NCBI GenBank assembly: GCA_949289625.1
Contig: CASEPH010000084.1
Location: 1-28,409 of the forward strand
Direction: 5' to 3'
DNA from: an uncultured Clostridia bacterium
Lineage (GTDB): Bacteria > Bacillota_A > Clostridia > Oscillospirales > Oscillospiraceae
DNA: 28,409 nucleotides
The notes under the pieces: model-generated
What the model was told of the DNA's origin: nothing
The model's database searches: none
Seen by the model: only the letters and a program-made list of their open reading frames with translations
Made by a program: the position numbers and the translations under genes
Shown here: positions 14,032 through 22,229 of the stretch, in pieces
How positions within the stretch are numbered: position 1 is the first letter of the stretch
How the letters are laid out: every line of letters begins with the position of its first letter

Positions 14032-16380
14032 CTACAGCAGCATGAGGGCGGCGTGGAAGAGGAATGCCACCAGCCAGGCCACAGCGCATTGGGAGATCAC
14101 CACGATCAGGGCCCATTTTCCGCCCAGCTCCCGTTTCACGGAGGCGATGGCCGCCACACAGGGCGTATACAGCAGCGAGAACACCAGGAAGGTGGCGGCA
14201 GAGCCAGGCGTAAACAGGGTGCTCAGGGCTGCCGTGGAGCCGCCCAGTAGGACGGTCAGGGTGCTCACCACGCTCTCCTTGGCGGTGAAGCCGGTGATGA
14301 GGGCGGTGGAGATTCGCCAATCCCCCAACCCCAATGGGGAAAAGATGGGGGCAATCCAGCTGCCCACCATGGCCAGCAGGCTGTCTGCGGAATCCGTCAC
14401 CAGGTTGAGCCGGGTGTCAAAGGTCTGGAGGAACCATATGATTACCGAGGCTAGAAAGATCACGGTGAAGGCCTTGGTGGCAAAATCCTTGGCCTTTTCC
14501 CCGATGAGCTGAAGCACGTTTTTCGCACCGGGCATCCGGTAGTTGGGCAGTTCCATGACAAAGGGCACCGGTTCCCCCTGGAAGCAGGTTTTTTTGAGCA
14601 GCAGGGCGTAGAGGATTCCCACCAGAATGCCGGTAAAATACAGGCCGATCATCACTAGCGCACCCTGGTTTGGGAAAAAGGCGGCAGTGAACAGGGCGTA
14701 AATGGGAAGCTTAGCAGAGCAACTCATGAACGGGGTCAGGAGGATGGTCATTTTCCGGTCCCGGTCAGAAGGCAAAGTCCTGGTGGCCATAATGGCGGGG
14801 ACAGAGCAGCCGAAGCCGATGAGCATGGGGACGAAGCTCCGTCCGCTGAGGCCAATTTTCCGAAGCAGCTTGTCCATGACAAAGGCAACCCGAGCCATGT
14901 ATCCGCTGTCCTCTAGGATGGACAAAAAGAAGAAAAGTACCACGATAATGGGTAAAAAGCTCAGTACGCTGCCCACACCGGCAAAGATACCGTCGATGAT
15001 GAGGGAATGGACCACGGGGTTGATGCCGTAGATGGAAAGCCCACGGTCACAGAGGTCGGTGAGATAGCCGATGCCCAGTTCCATCAAATCGGAAAGCCAG
15101 GAGCCGATGAGGCCGAAGGTGAGATAAAACACCAGGGCCATGATCCCGATAAAAGCGGGGATGGCGGTGAATTTGCCGGTGAGGATCTGATCCATCTTCC
15201 GGCTGCGAATCCGTTCCTTGCTCTCCTTGGGATGTACTACGGTTTCTTCGCACAGGGCGGTAATGAACTGAAACCGCATGTCAGCCAGAGCAGCCATTCG
15301 ATCCAGTCCTCGTTCCTCTTCCATCTGACTGATGATATGCTCCAGGGCCTCCACCTCATTCTGATCTAGATGGAGAGCCGCCAGGATCAGAGGATCACCC
15401 TCAATCAGCTTGGTGGCGGCAAAACGTACCGGAATCCCTTCTCGCTTGGCATGGTCCTCAATGAGATGGATTACCGCATGAATGCACCGGTGGACCGCAC
15501 CACCGAAGGCGTTGGCGTCGCAGAAGTCCATACGTTCGGGTACTTCGCCGTAACGGGCCACATGAAGGCAATGGTCAATGAGCTCGTCGATGCCCTCGTT
15601 TTTTGCGGCGGAGATGGGGACCACAGGGATGCCCAGGGCTTGTTCCAGATCGTTGATCTGAATGGTGCCCCCGTTGACCCGGACCTCGTCCATCATATTC
15701 AGGGCCAGCACCATGGGGATGTTCAGTTCAATGAGCTGAATGGTCAGATAGAGATTGCGTTCAATATTGGTGGCGTCGAGAATGTTGATGATGCCGTCGG
15801 GGTGCTCCTTGAGCAGAAACTCCCGGGTGACAATTTCTTCGCTGGTATAAGGGGATAGAGAGTAGATTCCAGGCAGGTCGGTGACGGTGGCTTCGCTGTG
15901 GCCCCGAATGACGCCGTCCTTCCGATCTACAGTGACCCCGGGGAAATTGCCCACATGCTGATTGGAGCCTGTGAGCTGATTAAACAGGGTGGTTTTGCCG
16001 CAGTTCTGGTTTCCGGCTAGGGCAAAATGGAGTGGTTTCCCCGATGGGATCACTTCCCGAGATTTGCTGCCCCGATAGGTCACCGATTCTCCCACGCCGG
16101 GATGGGGAACCACAGATCGGCGCGGTTGGGAACCGGGCTGCTCGTGGGCAGGATGAATGTCGGAAAGGGTGACCTTGGCAGCGTCCGCCTTTCGCAGGGT
16201 CAGCTCGTAGCCCCGCAGCCGCAGTTCCAGAGGATCGCCCAGGGGTGCGGCCTTAATCATGGTGACTTCAGTACCGGGGGTCAGCCCCATATCCAATATA
16301 TGCTTCCGCAGGGAAGGTTCATCGCAGTTCACGGCGGCGATAATGGCGTCGTTGCCTGGCTGCAGCCGGTCCAATGTCAT
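14032..16380 (-). CDS. feoB: FeoA-FeoB fusion, ferrous iron transporter
   Basis: This 782-residue protein fuses FeoA (about 1-75, SH3-like, with LRKHILDMGLTPGTEV) to FeoB through a linker of about 40 residues. The G domain starts with GNQNCGKT (123-130, family usually GNPNCGKT), then DLPGIYSL (G3, 168-175), NMMD (G4, 228-231) and a SAAKNEG segment (G5). The membrane part holds the FeoB Gly-rich signature (PMLIGFGCSVPAIMATRTL) and further helices, ending with a Gate-like half. It imports Fe2+ across the membrane, gated by GTP hydrolysis. ATG 16380 is chosen because the FeoA domain begins at MTLDRLQPG directly after it, with GGAG about ten bases upstream. The next gene is the Cys-rich mini-protein. 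Fusion of FeoA and FeoB occurs in other Clostridia. Confidence 0.93.
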   Translation of the reverse strand: MTLDRLQPGNDAIIAAVNCDEPSLRKHILDMGLTPGTEVTMIKAAPLGDPLELRLRGYELTLRKADAAKVTLSDIHPAHEQPGSQPRRSVVPHPGVGESVTYRGSKSREVIPSGKPLHFALAGNQNCGKTTLFNQLTGSNQHVGNFPGVTVDRKDGVIRGHSEATVTDLPGIYSLSPYTSEEIVTREFLLKEHPDGIINILDATNIERNLYLTIQLIELNIPMVLALNMMDEVRVNGGTIQINDLEQALGIPVVPISAAKNEGIDELIDHCLHVARYGEVPERMDFCDANAFGGAVHRCIHAVIHLIEDHAKREGIPVRFAATKLIEGDPLILAALHLDQNEVEALEHIISQMEEERGLDRMAALADMRFQFITALCEETVVHPKESKERIRSRKMDQILTGKFTAIPAFIGIMALVFYLTFGLIGSWLSDLMELGIGYLTDLCDRGLSIYGINPVVHSLIIDGIFAGVGSVLSFLPIIVVLFFFLSILEDSGYMARVAFVMDKLLRKIGLSGRSFVPMLIGFGCSVPAIMATRTLPSDRDRKMTILLTPFMSCSAKLPIYALFTAAFFPNQGALVMIGLYFTGILVGILYALLLKKTCFQGEPVPFVMELPNYRMPGAKNVLQLIGEKAKDFATKAFTVIFLASVIIWFLQTFDTRLNLVTDSADSLLAMVGSWIAPIFSPLGLGDWRISTALITGFTAKESVVSTLTVLLGGSTAALSTLFTPGSAATFLVFSLLYTPCVAAIASVKRELGGKWALIVVISQCAVAWLVAFLFHAALMLL

Positions 16381-16420
16381 AGGTATCAACTCCGTCCAGA
16401 GGATTCGTTTTCTAAAGACA

Positions 16421-16449
16421 ACTGTAGCATTTGCCGGTACATCCGTCAA
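16421..16449 (-). promoter_or_regulatory. Promoter of the feoAB operon
   Basis: TTGACG (16449-16444) and TACAGT (16426-16421) on the minus strand have a 17-base spacer, about 40 bases before the ATG. No Fur- or DtxR-type box was recognised with confidence. Confidence 0.65.
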
Positions 16450-16490
16450 GGAAAAATGCATACAAAAATCTATGTTGGAATGGGGCGGAT

Positions 16491-16502
16491 TATGACATCA
16501 TA
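16491..16502. repeat. Short palindrome upstream of the feoAB promoter
   Basis: TATGACATCATA has five-base arms (TATGA/TCATA) around two bases. It lies about 40 bases upstream of the feo -35 box and next to the threonine aldolase terminator. It could be a regulator site, or chance in A/T-rich sequence. Confidence 0.25.
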
Positions 16503-16512
16503 GCAGCAAAAT

Positions 16513-16539
16513 GTCCGGCCTCCTGAGGAGAAGCCGGAC
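16513..16539 (-). terminator. Terminator of the threonine aldolase gene
   Basis: GTCCGGCC and a complementary AGCCGGAC (with inner TCCTGAGGA pairing) form a compact hairpin; on the minus strand ATTTTGC follows. Confidence 0.75.
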
Positions 16540-16553
16540 GAAATTTGACGCAA

Positions 16554-17567
16554 TCAAAGAGCGTGGAGAAACGCCTCCACGGTTTCCGGCTGGGTGGCCC
16601 AGGAGGTCACCAGCCGGATGACGCTGTGCTCCACATCATGAGGACCCCAGACCTCAAAGGCAAAATCCCGGGAGAGGGCTTCGATCTGGTCGTTGGGGAA
16701 GATGGGGAACAGCTGGTTGGTGGGGGAGGTCACCATCAGGGGAACGCCCCGTTCTATCAGACCAGTTTGCAGAATTTCTGCCTGCTGGTTGGCATGGGCT
16801 GCGATCTGAAACCAGAGATCCTCCCGAAACAGCTCCAAAAACTGGACCCCCAGCAGACGGCCCTTGGCCAGCATCCCGCCGTGCTGCTTCATGCTGGAGC
16901 GAAAATGCTTTTTCAGACGGTCATTGACAATGACCAAGGCTTCTCCAAAGAGGGTCCCGTTTTTCGTGCCGCCAATGTAAAAGGCGTCGGTGAGCCGGGG
17001 CAGATCCTCGGAACGGAGGTCGTTTTCCCGGCTGGTCAGGGCAGTGCCCAGCCGAGCCCCGTCCAGATAGAGGTAGAGACCATGGGCCTGGCAGCAATCG
17101 TGGAGGGCCTCCAGTTCCTTCCGGGAGTAGATGGTGCCGATCTCCGTGGCGTTGGAGATATAGACCAGACCGGGGGTGGCGGTGTGCTCATCCGGATTAT
17201 CCACAAAAGCCTGTTCTATGATGGAGGGGGTTACCTTTCCGTCGGGGGAGGGGTAGGTAAGCACCTCGTGGCCGGTGGCCTCCACGGAGGAGGATTCATG
17301 GGTGGCGATATGGCCGGTAGATACCGTCAGAGCTGCCTCAAAGCTGCGGAGGGCATGGTCGATGAAGGTGAGATTTGCCTGGGTGCCGCCTACCAGAAAA
17401 TGCACGTCGGCGTCGGGACAGCCAAAGACTGCCTGGATGCGGGAAGCAGCTTCTGTGCAATAGTCGTCCATGCCGTATCCGGTGGTGGCTTCCAGATTGG
17501 TTTTGGTAAGGGCCTCCAGCAGCTGGGGATGGCAGCCCTCGGAGTAGTCGTTTTTCAGATAGTACAT
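16554..17567 (-). CDS. Low-specificity threonine aldolase (PLP-dependent, beta-eliminating lyase family)
   Basis: Cleaves threonine, or allo-threonine, to glycine and acetaldehyde. The 337-residue length is normal for the family. It opens with LKNDYSEGCHPQLLEAL, has the substrate and PLP-binding GGTQANL (60-66), His90 where the stacking His is expected, Asp169 in LDGARLGTAL, and the Schiff-base Lys202 in YIGGTKNGTLFGEAL. The ATG at 17567 has CAGGTGA six bases upstream, and a good promoter lies further up. It is divergent from pepT, so the two share an intergenic region but not a transcript. In context it may route threonine from imported peptides into glycine metabolism; that is inference. 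Phenylserine- or other beta-hydroxy amino acids could also be substrates. Confidence 0.88.
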   Translation of the reverse strand: MYYLKNDYSEGCHPQLLEALTKTNLEATTGYGMDDYCTEAASRIQAVFGCPDADVHFLVGGTQANLTFIDHALRSFEAALTVSTGHIATHESSSVEATGHEVLTYPSPDGKVTPSIIEQAFVDNPDEHTATPGLVYISNATEIGTIYSRKELEALHDCCQAHGLYLYLDGARLGTALTSRENDLRSEDLPRLTDAFYIGGTKNGTLFGEALVIVNDRLKKHFRSSMKQHGGMLAKGRLLGVQFLELFREDLWFQIAAHANQQAEILQTGLIERGVPLMVTSPTNQLFPIFPNDQIEALSRDFAFEVWGPHDVEHSVIRLVTSWATQPETVEAFLHAL

Positions 17568-17597
17568 GGTTTCACCTGATTTCTATGTAGTATCGTT

Positions 17598-17626
17598 AGT
17601 ATACGACGGGATAAGACAAAGGTCAA
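17598..17626 (-). promoter_or_regulatory. Promoter of the threonine aldolase gene
   Basis: TTGACC (17626-17621) and TATACT (17603-17598) on the minus strand are 17 bases apart, a close match to the sigma-A consensus. Confidence 0.7.
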
Positions 17627-17671
17627 GGAGGAACTGGGCGGAGAACCAGCGGGACAAAGCTGGATTGGGAA

Positions 17672-17699
17672 TTGACATCTTTCCGCCGTGTGGTAGAAT
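17672..17699 (+). promoter_or_regulatory. Promoter of the pepT-pepV operon
   Basis: TTGACA (17672-17677) and TAGAAT (17694-17699) are 16 bases apart. Transcription would start near 17706, leaving a leader of about 14 bases holding the GGGAGGTG ribosome site. Confidence 0.7.
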
Positions 17700-17719
17700 A
17701 ACATCCGGGAGGTGTCAGT

Positions 17720-18952
17720 ATGACAGCTTTTGAGAGATTTATGAAGTATATCGCGGTGGAAACCACGTCCAGCGAGGAGACCGGCGTCCGGCCTTCCACG
17801 CCTGGACAGCGGACACTGACGGAGCAGCTGGCCGAGGAAATGCGGGAGCTGGGGCTGGTAGACGTGTATGTTTCCCAGCAGGATGGGGCGGCCTTTGGTA
17901 CGATTCCGGCCAACACTCCGGAGCAGCGGCCTACTATAGGTTTTCTGGCCCATGTGGACACGTCGGACGCTGCATCCGGCAGGAATGTGAAGGCACGGAT
18001 CGTGACAAACTATGACGGCGGAACCATTCATCTCAGCGATACGGTCTCCATGTCTCCGGAGACAGGCTTTGCCTGCCTGCGGGAGGTGGTGGGGGAGGAC
18101 CTGATCGTCACTGATGGGACCACCTTGCTGGGCGCCGATGACAAGGCCGGCGTGGCGGAGATCATGACTATGGCAGAGCTGCTGCTGCATTCGGATCGGC
18201 CCCACGGTGTGGTAAAGGTGGCCTTTACCACCGACGAGGAGATCGGTGCAGGTCCGGACCTGTTTGATGTGGACCGGTTTGGCTGCGATTTTGCCTATAC
18301 GGTGGACGGCGGTCCCCTGGGAGAACTGGAGTATGAGAATTTTAATGCAGCCTCGGCCACGGTGACGGTGGCGGGTGTGGGGGTCCATCCCGGCGGCGCC
18401 AAGGACACCATGAAAAATGCCTGCACCATCGCTATGGAGTTTCAGGGAATGCTGCCAGCGGCCCAGGCACCGGAATATACCACGGATTATGAGGGGTTTT
18501 ATCATCTGCTGGCCATGGAGGGGCAGGTGACGGAGGCCAAGCTTAGCTATATCCTTCGGGACCATGACCTGGAAAAGCTGCGGCAAAAGGAACATGTGAT
18601 GGAACAGGCGGCTGCGTTTCTCAATGAGAAGTACGGGGCTGGGACGGTGAACCTCTCCCTGCAGGAGACCTACTACAATATGCGGGAGAAGATCGAGCCT
18701 CACATGCATCTCATCGAAACGGCCAAGGCGGCCTTTGCGTCCCAAGGCGTGGAAACCGTGACGGTGCCCATCCGGGGCGGTACGGATGGTGCACGGCTGA
18801 GCTTTATGGGGCTGCCCTGCCCCAATCTGTCCACCGGTGGCTACCAGTTCCACGGGATCTATGAGTTTATCCCGGTGCGAGCGCTGGAGACCATGCCTCA
18901 GGTGCTTTTGGAAATCGTATATGCCTATGGAGGAGGAAACACGCATGTATAA
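17720..18952 (+). CDS. pepT: Peptidase T (tripeptide aminopeptidase, M20B)
   Basis: A cytoplasmic di-zinc enzyme that removes the N-terminal residue from tripeptides. Its 410 residues match the usual PepT length. Metal ligands and catalytic residues are in place: HVDTS (His78, Asp80), GADDKAG (Asp140), the TDEEIG catalytic/ligand Glu pair (Glu173-174), Asp196 in YTVDGGPLGELEYENFNAA, and His in the YQFHGIYE segment near the C-terminus. PEFE-like HPGGAKDTMKNA and RGGTDGARLSFMGLP are also PepT-typical. ATG 17720 follows GGGAGGTG. Its last codons contain the start of pepV (8-base overlap), so both peptidases are made from one message. Together with the opp operon downstream, it fits use of imported peptides. 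Confidence 0.95.
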   Translation: MTAFERFMKYIAVETTSSEETGVRPSTPGQRTLTEQLAEEMRELGLVDVYVSQQDGAAFGTIPANTPEQRPTIGFLAHVDTSDAASGRNVKARIVTNYDGGTIHLSDTVSMSPETGFACLREVVGEDLIVTDGTTLLGADDKAGVAEIMTMAELLLHSDRPHGVVKVAFTTDEEIGAGPDLFDVDRFGCDFAYTVDGGPLGELEYENFNAASATVTVAGVGVHPGGAKDTMKNACTIAMEFQGMLPAAQAPEYTTDYEGFYHLLAMEGQVTEAKLSYILRDHDLEKLRQKEHVMEQAAAFLNEKYGAGTVNLSLQETYYNMREKIEPHMHLIETAKAAFASQGVETVTVPIRGGTDGARLSFMGLPCPNLSTGGYQFHGIYEFIPVRALETMPQVLLEIVYAYGGGNTHV

Positions 18953-20357
18953 GGAACAAATTACAAAATGGGTGGATGATCACCGGGACGAGCTGGTGGA
19001 GGATGTCAAAAAGCTGGTGCGCATTCAGAGCGACAAGGGACCGGCACTGCCTGGCAAGCCCTATGGCGAAGGACCGGCGAAGGTCCTCGACGCTGCATTA
19101 AAGCTGGCGGAGGGCTACGGCTTCCACACGAAGAACTATGACAACTATGTGGGTACCGTGGATCTTCTGCCGGAAAACGACCATCACCTGGACATTTTAA
19201 GCCATATGGACTGCGTTCCTGTGGCCGAGGGGTGGACGGTAACGGAGCCCTTTGACCCCATTGTGGTGGATGGCAAGCTCTATGGTCGTGGCACTGCGGA
19301 CGACAAGGGGCCGGGTGTAGCGGCACTGTATGCGGCACGGTGTGTCAAGGAGCTGGGGATTCCGCTGAAACACAACGTCCGGCTGATCTGGGGCTGCGAC
19401 GAAGAGTGTGGCAGCAGTGACATTGCATACTATTATAAAAAGGAGCCCGAAGCGGCCTACACCTTTACTCCCGATGCGGATTTCCCGCTGATCAACATCG
19501 AAAAGGGCGGCCTCAACGGCACCATTACGGCGGAATTTCCGGAATCGGAAGCGCTGCCTCGGGTGAAGTGCCTGGAGGCTGGACTCAAGATCAACGTGGT
19601 GCCGGACAAGTGCCATCTGGAAATCGAGGGAATGCGGAAGACCGTGGCGGAGATCTACTGCGCTGCTGCCAAGGATCAGACCGGTGTCAGCTTTACGGTC
19701 ACGGAACTGGATCCCAATACCATTGCCATTGACGCCAAGGGCGCAGGAGCTCATGCGGCGTCTCCTCAGGTGGGCAACAATGCCATTACGGCTACCCTGC
19801 ACCTGGTGGCGTCCATGCATTTGGCTCCCTGCCAGCAGTTTGAGAAGCTGACGGCGCTGTCCAAGCTGCTGCCCCACGGGGATTACCTGGGCGAGGGGCT
19901 GGGCGTGAAGATGTCCGATGAGATTTCCGGAGAATTGACCCTGAGCTTGAATATCATCCGGGTCACCCCCACCAGCCTGATGGCCCAGTTTGATTCCAGA
20001 AGTCCCATCTGCGCCAACGACGAGAATATGAGACAGGTGGTTGCGGCCAACTGCGAAAAGTATGGCCTGCATTTGGGAGATACGCCCATGAAGCAGCCCC
20101 ACCATGTCCCGGCGGACAGTCCCTTTATTCAGACACTGCTGGGGGCGTATGTGAAATATACCGGAGACACTGACGCCAAGCCGCTGGCCATCGGCGGTGG
20201 TACCTACTGCCATGAGATGAAAAACGGCGTGGCTTTCGGCTGCACCATGCCCGGCACCGACAACAGAATGCACGGCAATGATGAATTTGCAGTGGTGGAA
20301 GAGTTGGTGACGTCAGCCAAGATCTTTGCGGATGCGATTGTCAGCCTCTGCAGCTAA
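18945..20357 (+). CDS. pepV: Dipeptidase PepV (M20A, di-zinc)
   Basis: A 470-residue cytoplasmic dipeptidase, the same length as Lactobacillus PepV. The active-site residues line up: SHMDCVP (His87, Asp89), GRGTADDKGP (Asp119), CDEECGSSD (Glu153-154), TPDADFP (Asp176 and Asp178), and a C-terminal His in NRMHGNDEF. The central lid domain (about 185-380) separates the two halves of the catalytic domain. It releases amino acids from dipeptides. ATG 18945 is inside the end of pepT, with GGAGGAGG about eight bases upstream, so translation is probably coupled. A strong terminator follows. The internal start used here is preferred over an ORF that extends 108 bases into pepT. Confidence 0.93.
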   Translation: MYKEQITKWVDDHRDELVEDVKKLVRIQSDKGPALPGKPYGEGPAKVLDAALKLAEGYGFHTKNYDNYVGTVDLLPENDHHLDILSHMDCVPVAEGWTVTEPFDPIVVDGKLYGRGTADDKGPGVAALYAARCVKELGIPLKHNVRLIWGCDEECGSSDIAYYYKKEPEAAYTFTPDADFPLINIEKGGLNGTITAEFPESEALPRVKCLEAGLKINVVPDKCHLEIEGMRKTVAEIYCAAAKDQTGVSFTVTELDPNTIAIDAKGAGAHAASPQVGNNAITATLHLVASMHLAPCQQFEKLTALSKLLPHGDYLGEGLGVKMSDEISGELTLSLNIIRVTPTSLMAQFDSRSPICANDENMRQVVAANCEKYGLHLGDTPMKQPHHVPADSPFIQTLLGAYVKYTGDTDAKPLAIGGGTYCHEMKNGVAFGCTMPGTDNRMHGNDEFAVVEELVTSAKIFADAIVSLCS

Positions 20358-20365
20358 AGAAAAAA

Positions 20366-20401
20366 CCCGGAACAGCATCAGCTGTTCCGGGCGCTTTTTT
20401 T
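20366..20401. terminator. Shared terminator of pepTV and the convergent flippase gene
   Basis: CCCGGAACAGCATCAGCTGTTCCGGG (20366-20391) forms a stem with a short loop, then seven Ts. The stop codon of the minus-strand flippase gene (20378-20380) falls inside the loop, so that gene's last codons encode one arm. On the minus strand TTTTTTCTTTAG follows the stem. Confidence 0.85.
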
Positions 20402-21922
20402 GCGGAGAATTAGGCTGCGCAGCCAAATGAGGTCATCCCGGGCCAGGGCACCGACAAAACCGCTCAACAGGGTATAGAGCAGCAAAAAGCCACAGCCTCG
20501 CAGCAGTGTCCAGGAAAGACTTCCGTCGCTGGGCCAGAGATTCATAATGAGCAGACTCAGTCCACAGCACAGCGCGGCCTGAATAGTGGCCCGAAATCGA
20601 GGCAGATACCCTGTGACGATAATCAGCCGCCGCAGGGACAGATAAAAGTTCAGCGCATGGGAGACGGCAAAGGCTGCCAGAAAGCCACCAATGCCGTATT
20701 TGGGCAGCAGCAGATAGATCATCGCCACGTCCAGAATGGAGGTGATGGTGTTGTACCGCACAGAATGGATCTGCTGAGAAAGCCCCTTGAGCATCCCGTC
20801 GGTGATGGCATCCACATAGAGCAGCAGGATCAGCGGGGCAAAGACCCGGATATAAACCCCGGCCTCCAGGCTGGAGAACAGCAAAAGTCCCAATTCTTCC
20901 CCTAGAAGAAAGCATAGGCCAGCTGTTCCGGTGGCAAAGAGCATGGTGAGTCTGAGACACTTGTCCGCCAGAAATTGAATGCGTTCCGTTCGCCCTTTGG
21001 CCCGGTTACGGGCCATTTCCGGAACCAGAAGATCGCTGAGAGAGTAGAGGATCACACTGGGAAAGGTGATAACGGGGAATACCATGCCGCAGATGGTTCC
21101 GTAGGCAGCCAGGGACTCCGTACCGGAACGGCCGCTTTTTTTCAGGCCCTTGGGAACTAGGATGTTTTCCAGGGTGCCCAGGCCGCTGCGGAGAATGTCG
21201 TTAAGGCCCAGGGGGATGGTCAAACGGAAAAGCCGGCGCATCATAGGACCAAGGGGCATGGGCGTCACATAGCGAATGGACTGCCGGTAACGCCAGAACA
21301 GGAATAAAAAGCTGATGGTAGTGGCTAGAGAGGAACCTAAAAAAATGGCCAGACAGGGATCCAGTACATCCGAGCCTGTCCGCAGTAGTACGACTACCAA
21401 TCCGATGGAAAGCAGCCGTTCAAAAAACTCCAGGCTGACCAGTTCGGTGATCCGTCCCGCGGCGGTAAAGTACCCGGCCAGTACAGACCAGAGGCAGTTC
21501 ACAGGAAGAAATACGGCCAGGACCCGCAGCGGCAGCGCAGCAGTGGAATCCTCCACCCAGGTCTGGGCCAGAAAGTCCGAGAGAATGTAGAGGCAGAAAC
21601 CCACGCAGAGGCTTAACGCCAGACCGTAGATCCCGCAGCAGCGCACCGCGGTACGAACGCCCGAGGCGTTTTCCTTTCCGGCTTCCTCGGCAGCTAGGCA
21701 GGTAACAGCAATCCGTACACCTCCAGAGGCCAGGATGGCTGCAAATCCGCCCACGGTCATTATGAGCTGCATGCGGCCAAGCCCCCCGGCTCCCATGACA
21801 CCGGAAATGTACACCTGGAAGATCATCTGTACGAAGCGCATGGCGATGGAGCCAAGGGTCAAAAGCAGTGCACCATAGAACATGGAATTTTGCGGCCTGA
21901 GGGGCTGATAATTGTCTCCCAT
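20378..21922 (-). CDS. SpoVB-like MOP-superfamily flippase
   Basis: A 514-residue membrane protein with about 14 helices, the MOP exporter layout. It begins with a polar head (GDNYQPLRPQNS) and then MFYGALLLTLGSIAMRFVQMIFQVYISGVMGAGGLG, the Gly-rich first repeat of the SpoVB/MurJ group. The helix with GLGTLENILVPKGLKKSG is typical of the SpoVB side. SpoVB acts during spore cortex formation, so a sporulation role is possible but not proven. No clear sporulation promoter was found upstream. ATG 21922 follows GGGAGGTG by about five bases. It is distinct from the MurJ-like protein at 1500, which has only loose similarity. The 3' end lies within the shared terminator. Confidence 0.82.
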   Translation of the reverse strand: MGDNYQPLRPQNSMFYGALLLTLGSIAMRFVQMIFQVYISGVMGAGGLGRMQLIMTVGGFAAILASGGVRIAVTCLAAEEAGKENASGVRTAVRCCGIYGLALSLCVGFCLYILSDFLAQTWVEDSTAALPLRVLAVFLPVNCLWSVLAGYFTAAGRITELVSLEFFERLLSIGLVVVLLRTGSDVLDPCLAIFLGSSLATTISFLFLFWRYRQSIRYVTPMPLGPMMRRLFRLTIPLGLNDILRSGLGTLENILVPKGLKKSGRSGTESLAAYGTICGMVFPVITFPSVILYSLSDLLVPEMARNRAKGRTERIQFLADKCLRLTMLFATGTAGLCFLLGEELGLLLFSSLEAGVYIRVFAPLILLLYVDAITDGMLKGLSQQIHSVRYNTITSILDVAMIYLLLPKYGIGGFLAAFAVSHALNFYLSLRRLIIVTGYLPRFRATIQAALCCGLSLLIMNLWPSDGSLSWTLLRGCGFLLLYTLLSGFVGALARDDLIWLRSLILRKKSARNS

Positions 21923-22229
21923 GGAAACACCTCCCGTCTAAATTATTCGTCGTAGAAAGAAAATATGCTGAAGACAAGTTGAAGGTAAAGTGATAATTCT
22001 GTGATGAAATATTGTACTAAAGCACTAAAAAAAGGAAGGGAAAAAGACGAGAGTAAATGGAATTGTATGGTTTGACAAAAGTGGGTAAAAAAACAGAGGA
22101 TTTCTTGTCAAGTTCTTCATTGACGATTGGGATGGAAAAGTTTATAATTAGGACATCAAATGTCCATGCTGGGGAATATTGTGTTCGCGTATCGGAGACA
22201 ACCTGGCTAGATTAAAGGAGAGATTTTGC
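21923..22229. other. Intergenic region with the opp promoter and leader
   Basis: This 307-base A/T-rich stretch separates the flippase and oppA genes. It holds the opp promoter: TTGACG (22120-22125) and TATAAT (22143-22148), 17 bases apart. Three bases after the -10 box an inverted repeat, GGACAT-CAA-ATGTCC (22151-22165), covers the expected transcription start. It could be an operator or a stabilising 5' hairpin. A second TTGACA (22073-22078) has no matching -10. The oppA ribosome site AAAGGAG is at 22214-22220. I saw no gene here and no confident promoter for the minus-strand flippase. Confidence 0.6.
22120..22148 (+). promoter_or_regulatory. Sigma-A promoter of the opp operon
   Basis: TTGACG and a perfect TATAAT at a 17-base spacing, the strongest promoter match in the window. 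Confidence 0.8.

Noticed and set aside
17555..18946. 463-codon open frame opposite pepT
   Set aside because: It is a shadow of pepT; composition is His/Arg/Gly-rich without domain motifs, and the real threonine aldolase start lies at its edge.
21923..22229. Sporulation-type (SigE-like) promoter for the SpoVB-like gene, based on CATACAAT on the minus strand
   Set aside because: There is a -10-like match but no convincing -35 element at the expected distance.
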